From a virus, in IMG/VR virus record IMGVR_UViG_3300037217_000006, positions 1 to 25,148 of that record: a DNA stretch of 25,148 nucleotides; one strand, written 5' to 3'. Of the stretch, positions 20,818 to 25,148 are shown piece after piece (within the stretch, counting starts at the first letter, position 1; each line of letters starts with the position of its first letter). Made by a program: the position numbers and the translations under genes. Under the pieces are notes generated by a model. The model ran no database searches and was not told where the DNA came from. It saw nothing but the letters and a program-made list of their open reading frames with translations.

Positions 20818-21050
20818 AGTTTCCCCCGCTTCCACTGCTCAATAAGGGCCACTACGGCAGCTTTCCGTGTCGGATACTCGACCTTGTCGATATCTAGCCC
20901 GAATACCCAAACCGGGACCGGGGGCCCCTTTCTTCGACCGCCGCGCAGGCGCTCACGGTATAGGAGATAGACCTCATCTACCGTTACCCCATCAAGGGTG
21001 ACCAACCAGGAACCTTCCGTGCGAACAAACTTGACGTAATCGTGGCTCAC
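20814..21050 (-). CDS. Hypothetical protein, 78 aa
   Basis: The GTG at 21050 overlaps the Lsr2-like stop (GTGA). The product is strand-rich at the start (YVKFVRTEGSWLVTLDGVTV), has a basic middle (RERLRGGRRKG) and ends in a helix (KAAVVALIEQWKRGKL). The compact alpha/beta layout may be a small nucleic-acid-binding fold. No family is recognised. Confidence 0.6.
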   Translation of the reverse strand: MSHDYVKFVRTEGSWLVTLDGVTVDEVYLLYRERLRGGRRKGPPVPVWVFGLDIDKVEYPTRKAAVVALIEQWKRGKL

Positions 21051-21466
21051 GCCGTCGCCTCCTGCGCCGCTTCGTACTCGGTGACGATCTTCACCGGGAC
21101 GCGTCCCCGCTTGCCGGGCCCGTACTCCGGGTGACCGTTCGCCGCGGCCCACTCGCGAACCTTCAGGGTGTCGGCACGAGTCCGCCGGTTGGGATGCGGG
21201 GTCGGAGCGGGCCTCACTTTGGCCGGGGACCGGCGGGTATTCTTCGCGACCCGCAGACCATCGATCCACTCGTCCAGTTCGGCCACCGCCTCAGCGTGAG
21301 CCGCCTCAAGCTCGGCCAGTTCGCCAGCCGCGTCGGGATGCAAGTCGAGCGTCAGCTTCTTGCCCCGATGTGTCAAGGTTCGCTGCACCACCTCGTCGGG
21401 TGCCAGATCCTTGCCGGTTTTGTCGCACACGATCTGGTCGGTGACGGTAACTACCTGCTTCTTCAT
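21047..21466 (-). CDS. Lsr2-like nucleoid-associated protein, 139 aa
   Basis: ATG 21466 starts a protein whose C-terminal domain (residues about 92-131) reads RADTLKVREWAAANGHPE, then GPGKRGRVPVKIVTEY, the Lsr2 DNA-binding pattern with an RGR minor-groove hook (120-122). The N-terminal part (residues about 1-60) has strands (VVTVTDQIVCDKTGKDL, then LTLDLHPDAAGELAEL) like the Lsr2 dimerisation domain, followed by an acidic helix and basic linker. In actinobacteria Lsr2 silences AT-rich foreign DNA. Phage copies are thought to affect host silencing or phage repression. It lies mid-operon among small proteins. Confidence 0.78.
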   Translation of the reverse strand: MKKQVVTVTDQIVCDKTGKDLAPDEVVQRTLTHRGKKLTLDLHPDAAGELAELEAAHAEAVAELDEWIDGLRVAKNTRRSPAKVRPAPTPHPNRRTRADTLKVREWAAANGHPEYGPGKRGRVPVKIVTEYEAAQEATA

Positions 21467-21489
21467 TGGCTCTCTTTCGTTTGTCGGGA

Positions 21490-21765
21490 TCAGTCAGGGT
21501 CAGCGATGCTCATGCCGTTGCGCTCCAGCCACGCCTCGAAGCGTTCATGGTTCGCCAGCCACCGCTCAGCGTCGTCGGCCACGGTCCGTCTGCCGGCGTC
21601 AGGGGCCAGTAGATATGCCTCGACATGGTTCCGGGGCGACACGATCGCCTCCCGCTCGAAGTCTTCCTCGGTATGGATGATCGAACCGATCGCGACGGCG
21701 AGGACGGTGGACAGGAACAGCCAGACGGCGGCTAAGGCGATCGCAAGTTGCCAGTCGGGGGACAT
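21490..21765 (-). CDS. Single-pass membrane protein, 91 aa
   Basis: ATG 21765 overlaps the upstream stop (TGATG). Residues about 5-27 are a transmembrane helix (LAIALAAVWLFLSTVLAVAI). The rest is a cytoplasmic acidic helical domain (TEEDFEREAIVSPRNHVEAY, then DDAERWLANHERFEAWLERN). It follows another small membrane protein and the two may act together. The function is unknown. Confidence 0.65.
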   Translation of the reverse strand: MSPDWQLAIALAAVWLFLSTVLAVAIGSIIHTEEDFEREAIVSPRNHVEAYLLAPDAGRRTVADDAERWLANHERFEAWLERNGMSIADPD

Positions 21766-21965
21766 CACTTGACCGCCTTGATACAAGCTGTCACATCGGT
21801 GGAATGCGAGCAGGCGTTGACCTCAGCCCGGTGGAGACTCGCCGCACGCCCGGCGTTCAGGTAGGTAATGACGATCCAGATCACGACCAGCAGGAAGATG
21901 CAGAGTCCAACCCACATCTCGCTGATGTAGTGCCACTTGCCGCCGTCTTCGTCGTTATCGCTCAC
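21765..21965 (-). CDS. Single-pass membrane protein with Cys pair, 66 aa
   Basis: The GTG at 21965 overlaps the upstream TGA. An acidic N-terminus (SDNDEDGGKWHY) leads into a strong hydrophobic helix (VGLCIFLLVVIWIVITYL) and then a short tail with two Cys (NACSHSTDVTACIKAVK). If the acidic end is cytoplasmic, the tail could form a periplasmic or extracellular disulfide. The function is unknown. An excluder or accessory lysis role would be speculation. Confidence 0.65.
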   Translation of the reverse strand: MSDNDEDGGKWHYISEMWVGLCIFLLVVIWIVITYLNAGRAASLHRAEVNACSHSTDVTACIKAVK

Positions 21966-22180
21966 GGTTTCGCTCCCTTGCAGTATCCGGTCAGATGGCT
22001 CGCCAGCCAGCGCTCAGCCTCGTCGGGTGTTGCGAAGGTGCACAGACTCCGCTGACGACAGTCGGGGCAGAGCCAGCGGAAGGTCACATACTCGTTCGTG
22101 TCGATGCTCTGTGGCCCAAAGCGGTTCGTGCTGCCCTGGCGGGGCTCGCGCATGGCGACGGGGCATGTCAGGACGCTCAC
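21962..22180 (-). CDS. Small zinc-type protein, 72 aa
   Basis: The GTG at 22180 overlaps the upstream TGA. The product has a Cys near the start, a CPDCRQRSLC element at about 38-47, then a helical end (DEAERWLASHLTGYC) reminiscent of zinc-finger proteins that end in H...C. The repeated ERWLA-H phrase resembles one in the protein at 21490 (AERWLANHERF), which may be coincidence. No family is recognised. Confidence 0.6.
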   Translation of the reverse strand: MSVLTCPVAMREPRQGSTNRFGPQSIDTNEYVTFRWLCPDCRQRSLCTFATPDEAERWLASHLTGYCKGAKP

Positions 22181-22254
22181 GACTCACCCGCTGGCGGTAC
22201 GTCGGCGTCAGGGGTGCGAATGAACTCGGCCCTCGCGTCGTCATGGCGACTCAC
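22177..22254 (-). CDS. Mini-protein, 25 aa
   Basis: The GTG at 22254 overlaps the stop of the 22-aa gene before it, and its own TGA overlaps the GTG of the next gene. The product reads SRHDDARAEFIRTP in its first half and ends in an Asp/Pro-rich tail. It has no domain. Overlap at both ends is the only support, so it may be a coupling peptide. Confidence 0.45.
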   Translation of the reverse strand: MSRHDDARAEFIRTPDADVPPAGES

Positions 22255-22319
22255 GATGCCACCGCCCTCAGACGGAGTAAGGCGTACTTTCCATCGACCT
22301 TGATCTCGCTGAGCTTCAT
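22251..22319 (-). CDS. Mini-protein, 22 aa
   Basis: ATG 22319 overlaps the upstream stop (ATGA), with GAGAGGA about 7 nt before it. The product starts MKLSEIKVDGKYALLRLRAV. The MKLSEIKVG-Y type start is one I recognise from small actinophage proteins, which are usually longer, so this may be a shortened relative. The stop overlaps the next GTG. Confidence 0.5.
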   Translation of the reverse strand: MKLSEIKVDGKYALLRLRAVAS

Positions 22320-22504
22320 ACTGAAATCCTCTCCGGTTCCGGTGCGTAGAGTCCGCCGAACATCGCATCCCACTCGGCAACCAAGTCGTCCACCCATGCC
22401 GAGCACTCGCCGCGGGTGCCGGCATACATCTCGACGCCGTCGACCTCGACCACCGCCCGGTTGCAACGAGGGTCGGAGTGGACGATGACCTCGGGGCGCT
22501 TCAC
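22316..22504 (-). CDS. Small hypothetical protein, 62 aa
   Basis: The GTG at 22504 overlaps the upstream TGA. The product begins MKRPEVIVHSDPRCNRAVVE, continues with a strand (VDGVEMYAG), and has a C-terminal helix with two Trp (AWVDDLVAEWDAMFGG). The RPEVIV phrase and its coding DNA are repeated in the 20-aa gene at 22824-22886. No family is recognised. Confidence 0.62.
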   Translation of the reverse strand: MKRPEVIVHSDPRCNRAVVEVDGVEMYAGTRGECSAWVDDLVAEWDAMFGGLYAPEPERISV

Positions 22505-22827
22505 CGCGGCACCGCTGGCACGTCGGCCGAAGGGAGGTATCCGTCAGCGCCACACTTCGGGCATGCGTAGGTGTCGCCGTACTCATCGGCGGTGACCCAT
22601 GCCCATTCATGCTCTCGGCAGGGATCGTGCTTAGTGTAGACCTCGACTATCGCCGCGTTGTCGGCCCGCTTGATCCGATACTCGAACTCGTGCACAAGAT
22701 TGACTCCCGCCTCGTCGGCGTCGGGGTAGGTCCCCATCCAGTCGGCGTCGGTGTAGACCTTCGTGGCGCCCGTCTCGGGGTCGATCTCGAAGCGGACCTG
22801 CATGGTGAGGGAATGGGGTGCGGTCAT
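22501..22827 (-). CDS. Hypothetical protein with zinc knuckle, 108 aa
   Basis: ATG 22827 overlaps the stop of the 20-aa gene (ATGA) and has GGAAAGG upstream. The product is strand-rich (SLTMQVRFEIDPETGATKVY, then VNLVHEFEYRIKRADNAAIV), with a C-terminal CREHEWAW and, about 20 residues on, ACPKCGADGY. The Cys-His and CxxCG residues could form one zinc site. The longer reading from 22914 overlaps the HTH gene and is not used. Confidence 0.63.
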   Translation of the reverse strand: MTAPHSLTMQVRFEIDPETGATKVYTDADWMGTYPDADEAGVNLVHEFEYRIKRADNAAIVEVYTKHDPCREHEWAWVTADEYGDTYACPKCGADGYLPSADVPAVPR

Positions 22828-22886
22828 CGTCCAGCCTTTCCGCTCATGGCCCGGTTCAGTACGATGACCTCGGGGCGGCAAATCAC
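22824..22886 (-). CDS. Mini-protein, 20 aa
   Basis: The GTG at 22886 overlaps the HTH gene's TGA by four bases (GTGA), and the TGA overlaps the next ATG by four bases (ATGA). Exact coupling on both sides suggests it is translated. The product is MICRPEVIVLNRAM plus a short basic end. Its RPEVIV part and the 17 bases encoding it match the start of the gene at 22316-22504, so it may be a remnant of a duplicated gene. Confidence 0.45.
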   Translation of the reverse strand: MICRPEVIVLNRAMSGKAGR

Positions 22887-23092
22887 GGCTCAGTCCCGTT
22901 CGTAGCAGGTTCATGGCGCTTCACGATGTAGGACACCGACTGCGCCGACATACCAGCAACCTTGGCGATGGCATTGAACGAGTGGCCCTCGGCGCGCATC
23001 TGGAGGATGAGCAGGTCCCGCCGCTTCACCATCTCCGCATTGGTCGCCAGAGCGGCCACGACCTCGGCCAGCTCGGACTCGGTACTCGACAT
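22883..23092 (-). CDS. Helix-turn-helix protein, 69 aa
   Basis: ATG 23092 overlaps the upstream stop (TGATG) and has AAGGGA upstream. The N-terminal 25 residues are an acidic helix. Residues about 28-62 hold an HTH of the resolvase or sigma-region-4 type (LLILQMRAEGHSFNAIAKVA, then GMSAQSVSYIVKRH). It probably binds DNA as a small regulator. As an early gene of the operon it may control the divergent promoters at 23601-23699. Confidence 0.72.
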   Translation of the reverse strand: MSSTESELAEVVAALATNAEMVKRRDLLILQMRAEGHSFNAIAKVAGMSAQSVSYIVKRHEPATNGTEP

Positions 23093-23382
23093 CAGCGTCC
23101 CTTCCTGGCGCACTCGGGGCCGAGATCGGTGTGCGCCCTATGCGTCGAGTCATGTTCGGCCGCAGCGTCGAGACCACCCTCGAAATAACGGCTCTGGACA
23201 TAGGTCCACGAGCATTGGGTGCAAGCAAGTGACCGGTCGTGAAGCATGTGGACATAACCCACGGACAGCAAACACGATCCCGCAGAATGGTGGATATGTG
23301 CCGGGCGCTGGCGCAGATCGGGAATCGGAGTATCCGTCCGTTGACCCGCTGGACTCAGCGCCCTTCGGCTTGTTACGGCCAT
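23092..23382 (-). CDS. Hypothetical protein with C-terminal C2H2-like motif, 96 aa
   Basis: ATG 23382 is preceded by GGAGG at 7-8 nt and overlaps the end of the upstream gene by ten bases. The N-terminal half is basic and low in structure. The C-terminal half reads LACTQCSWTYVQSRYFEGG, then AAAEHDSTHRAH, a C-x2-C...H-x3-H pattern that fits a single zinc finger of the type found in actinobacterial and phage small proteins. An internal ATG (MLHDRSLACTQC) would give just the finger. Confidence 0.6.
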   Translation of the reverse strand: MAVTSRRALSPAGQRTDTPIPDLRQRPAHIHHSAGSCLLSVGYVHMLHDRSLACTQCSWTYVQSRYFEGGLDAAAEHDSTHRAHTDLGPECARKGR

Positions 23383-23600
23383 GTCAGATCCTCCGGGCGG
23401 TCGAGTGGCGGACCACGATGCCATCCTCGATGACGGCGTGGATGCTGTGTGCCGCCGTGCCGGGTGACGATGCAGAAGTGGGTGTAACCGTTCGGCGTGG
23501 CCCGAGGGTGCTCATTGGCCGACTCGACCGTCCAGACGATCTCACGGCGGCTGTTCTGGTCGATCGTGGTGATCGTGCGGGGGGTCTGTGTCGTGGTCAT
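23373..23600 (-). CDS. First gene of the leftward small-protein operon, 75 aa
   Basis: ATG 23600 lies six bases after a -10 box, so the mRNA is probably leaderless or nearly so. A GGAG three bases before the ATG may help. The product has a Thr-rich start (TTTQTPRTITTIDQNSRREI), a strand (VWTVESANE), a Cys/His region (YTHFCIVTRHGG) and a basic, Pro/His-rich end. No family is recognised. The longer reading to 23930 crosses the promoter region and is rejected. Confidence 0.6.
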   Translation of the reverse strand: MTTTQTPRTITTIDQNSRREIVWTVESANEHPRATPNGYTHFCIVTRHGGTQHPRRHRGWHRGPPLDRPEDLTWP

Positions 23601-23606
23601 GTCTCC

Positions 23607-23635
23607 ATTAAACCATGTGGCAGACCGTATGTCTA
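23607..23635 (-). promoter_or_regulatory. Sigma70-like leaderless promoter, leftward
   Basis: TAGACA (23635-23630), a 17-bp spacer and TTTAAT (23612-23607) fit the sigma70 consensus. The -10 box ends six bases before ATG 23600, which predicts a transcript that starts at or next to the start codon. An AGAC/GTCT inverted repeat (plus strand 23622-23634) overlaps the -35 box and could be an operator. Confidence 0.65.
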
Positions 23636-23664
23636 GCACTCTCTCAGATTCTCTCTCATACCTC

Positions 23665-23693
23665 TTGACAGACAGTATGGATGAGAGTACATT
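23665..23693 (+). promoter_or_regulatory. Sigma70-like leaderless promoter, rightward
   Basis: A perfect TTGACA (23665-23670), a 17-bp spacer and TACATT (23688-23693) lie with the -10 box six bases before ATG 23700. No Shine-Dalgarno is present, so a leaderless mRNA is likely. CTCTCAT (23653-23659) and ATGAGAG (23681-23687) form an inverted repeat across the -35 box, a possible operator. Confidence 0.75.
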
Positions 23694-23699
23694 GAGGGT

Positions 23700-23966
23700 A
23701 TGGCAACCACCGCAACCACCGAGCCCACCACAGTTGGAGCCTTTACCTACGACCCGATCACAAGCACCGTTTCCGGCCCCGCCGACTACATGCGCTCCGC
23801 CGACTACGCCGAGTGCATCGCCGGGATCACGAACGGCACCAGCCACACGTTCCGGGCGTGCGTAGAGCACTCGCCGACACCCGAGATCGCCCTCTTGGTC
23901 ACGATCCAAACCAACTACGCCGGGTGGCACGGAATGGAAACCTTCAACCGGGCGAGGGGATTGTAG
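23700..23966 (+). CDS. First gene of the rightward operon, 88 aa
   Basis: The start is ATG 23700, directly at the predicted transcription start. The product has a Thr-rich head (ATTATTEPTTVGAFTYD), then a compact strand-rich region (AECIAGITNGTSHTFRACVE, then IALLVTIQTNYAGWHGME). No family is recognised. A strong promoter and first position suggest an early-expressed protein, perhaps acting on the host, but this is inference only. Confidence 0.68.
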   Translation: MATTATTEPTTVGAFTYDPITSTVSGPADYMRSADYAECIAGITNGTSHTFRACVEHSPTPEIALLVTIQTNYAGWHGMETFNRARGL

Positions 23967-23968
23967 AC

Positions 23969-24175
23969 ATGACCACCGCCGACACCTACCCCCCGACGTA
24001 CCCGACCTACTTCAACGGTCGCCCCATCACCGTCGTCTCAGCGGACATCTTCCAGGTCTGCCAGTGCTCCTACAACGATGATGGGACGATGTTCGAGATT
24101 GACGCCGTGGACATCGACTACGTGCGCCCGGATGGGTCCGTCGTGCAGAAGCCGTGGAAGCGGGTGACGATCTGA
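23969..24175 (+). CDS. Hypothetical protein, 68 aa
   Basis: ATG 23969 follows GAGGGGA at about 8 nt. The product is strand-rich with many Tyr and Asp residues (PTYFNGRPITVVSADIFQ, then TMFEIDAVDIDYVRPDGSVV) and a CQC pair. It looks like a small all-beta fold. No family is recognised. It lies two bases after the stop of the previous gene. Confidence 0.62.
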   Translation: MTTADTYPPTYPTYFNGRPITVVSADIFQVCQCSYNDDGTMFEIDAVDIDYVRPDGSVVQKPWKRVTI

Positions 24176-24176
24176 G

Positions 24177-24449
24177 ATGGCGACTTCCACCATCGACACC
24201 GAGACGGTACGCCGTCAGATCCGGGTCGCCAAGCTGGTCATGGCCGCTCGATACTTCGACTTCCGTGGCTCATGGATTGCAGAACAGGAGACGGCACGGG
24301 GTCAACTGGTCGCCTATATCCGCACGGTCGATCCCGCCTTCCGTGACCCGTCGGCGGAGACATGGCGGCTCGTTGTCGCCCACCTATCCGTGGTCGATGC
24401 GGTCCACAAGATCCACCTCGATGAGCCGATCCCAGGGGTGGCGTCGTGA
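24177..24449 (+). CDS. Small helical protein, 90 aa
   Basis: ATG 24177 lies one base after the upstream stop. The product is helical (VRRQIRVAKLVMAARYFDFR, then QETARGQLVAYIRTVD and WRLVVAHLSVVDAVHKIH). It has no Cys or obvious binding motif. The stop overlaps the next gene's GTG. No family is recognised. Confidence 0.62.
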   Translation: MATSTIDTETVRRQIRVAKLVMAARYFDFRGSWIAEQETARGQLVAYIRTVDPAFRDPSAETWRLVVAHLSVVDAVHKIHLDEPIPGVAS

Positions 24450-24676
24450 ACCTCGCCGACCGCTCCGTGGCCCACCTCAAGGCCCGCCGCGCCTATTGCC
24501 TCTCGACCTTGGCTGACCCGGCAACGGCGGAGCATCGCAAGCCCCGGATCATCGCCGCACTCGACCAGCTCGACGCCTGCCTACGGGATCGGTGCGAGTT
24601 GTGCCATCGGCATTTGACCGACCCGACAAGCATCGCCAACGGCCGCGGAGACGTGTGCCTTCACAAAGGGGAATGA
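24446..24676 (+). CDS. DUF6011-like treble-clef zinc protein, 76 aa
   Basis: The GTG at 24446 overlaps the upstream TGA. The N-terminal 45 residues are a basic helix pair (DRSVAHLKARRAYCLSTLAD). The C-terminus reads CELCHRHLTDPTSIANGRGD followed by VC, matching the C-x2-C-(G)R-x-L-TDP-x-S...G...C pattern of DUF6011-type zinc domains found in many actinophages. It probably binds zinc through three Cys and a His. The function is unknown. Confidence 0.7.
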   Translation: MNLADRSVAHLKARRAYCLSTLADPATAEHRKPRIIAALDQLDACLRDRCELCHRHLTDPTSIANGRGDVCLHKGE

Positions 24677-24678
24677 CA

Positions 24679-25008
24679 ATGACCCCCGACTTCTGGCCTC
24701 ACTCCCCCGGTGTCCATTCCGCTACCTGTCCGACCTGCACCTGTCGGGGCAACATGTCGGCCTTCTGTGATTCCGAGGCCACCCGCCTGCACGAGACGTT
24801 CTCCTGCCTTGAGTCGCCGAACCATCCGATGCCCCACAAGGGGAGCCTCGTGCCCGTTCCCTGTTCCGTCTGCGGCGGTTTGGAGCAGCACTCCGACACC
24901 TGCGCCGATGGGGACTCGACATCCGACGCCTGCCCGTTCGAGGTCCAGTGGGACGACGGGGACACCGAGCCGCGGTTGGTGCTGTGGGCGAGCGGGGCGA
25001 CGGCATGA
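24679..25008 (+). CDS. Cys-rich hypothetical protein, 109 aa
   Basis: ATG 24679 has AAAGGGGA at 6 nt. The ATG two codons earlier overlaps the previous stop but is too close to that site. The product contains ATCPTCTCRGNMSAFC, FSCLESPNHPMPH and PCSVCGGLEQHSDTC, about a dozen Cys in all, which suggests two or more zinc knuckles or disulfides. The C-terminus is acidic (VQWDDGDTEPRLVLW). No family is recognised. Confidence 0.63.
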   Translation: MTPDFWPHSPGVHSATCPTCTCRGNMSAFCDSEATRLHETFSCLESPNHPMPHKGSLVPVPCSVCGGLEQHSDTCADGDSTSDACPFEVQWDDGDTEPRLVLWASGATA

Positions 25009-25148
25009 CGACCTACCGGGTGGAAGTGACCCGCGACAAGCGCAAGGTCTTCTATGTGGAGAACTCCAACTCGGCAGCCGCCCGACTTGATGCTGAGGAA
25101 CTGGTAGATCATCCCTCTGCTGGCGCGTGGGAGGACGAGCCAGACGAC
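25005..25148 (+). CDS. Partial hypothetical protein, cut by the window edge
   Basis: ATG 25005 overlaps the upstream stop (ATGA) and the frame stays open to the last base, giving 48 residues. The visible part begins MTTYRVEVTRDKRKVFYVEN, a strand pair, then a helix (NSAAARLDAEELVD) and an acidic stretch. The layout recalls small actinophage proteins of the YxVxxxR...F-V type, but there is too little for a call. Confidence 0.6.
   Translation, partial: MTTYRVEVTRDKRKVFYVENSNSAAARLDAEELVDHPSAGAWEDEPDD

Noticed and set aside
1-25148. CRISPR arrays, insertion sequences, integrase or attachment sites
   Set aside because: No regularly spaced repeats, transposase motifs or integrase signatures were seen on reading both strands.

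Overview
This window looks like part of the genome of a tailed bacteriophage (or a prophage) that infects a GC-rich actinobacterium. The evidence is a phage packaging and head set (small and large terminase, portal, MuF-like protein, capsid maturation protease), GC-rich coding sequence with frequent GTG starts, actinophage-type families (Lsr2-like, DUF1360-like, DUF6011-like), and promoters whose -10 box lies 6-7 bases before the start codon, as in leaderless actinobacterial transcripts. No integrase, major capsid, tail or lysis gene was recognised, so this is only a section of the genome.

Layout, left to right. 1-500 holds two tRNA genes (Met-like CAU and Pro UGG) on the minus strand and no convincing CDS. 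502-14095 is one long minus-strand block transcribed right to left. It runs from a ribbon-helix-helix protein and a 445-aa composite protein through a chain of small genes to the portal gene, then a MuF-like gene, a cluster of three Y RNA-like noncoding RNAs, a Ro60/TROVE (Rsr) gene, a small XRE regulator, the capsid protease and several tiny zinc-binding proteins. 14140-17357 is a four-gene plus-strand operon headed by a putative DNA-binding protein. It sits between the portal block and the terminase genes. 17326-19616 (minus) holds the large and small terminase genes. 19697-20017 is a single plus-strand gene. 20066-23600 (minus) is a densely overlapping operon of very small proteins, including an Lsr2-like DNA-binding protein and an HTH protein. 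A compact divergent promoter region (23601-23699) separates it from a plus-strand operon of small proteins that runs off the right edge.

Most neighbouring genes overlap by 4 bases (ATGA or GTGA) or 1 base (TGATG). This points to translational coupling and fixes many start codons, including those of mini-genes of 20-53 residues.

The most striking system is the Ro60 ribonucleoprotein module at 4021-6027. A phage Rsr protein with an intact MIDAS motif lies directly downstream of three tandem RNAs. All three share the paired elements CGAAGUG and GGUUCUCG, which flank stems that covary from copy to copy. The middle RNA carries a circularly permuted tRNA-like domain (T-arm, closed acceptor stem, D-arm), the hallmark of YrlA-type Y RNAs. 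A sigma70-like promoter with phased direct repeats in its spacer lies at the end of the preceding gene. Other points of note are a hairpin that would bury the Shine-Dalgarno of the capsid protease, a frameshifted gene upstream of the portal gene, and a partial gene duplication (1691-1900 and 7356-7736).
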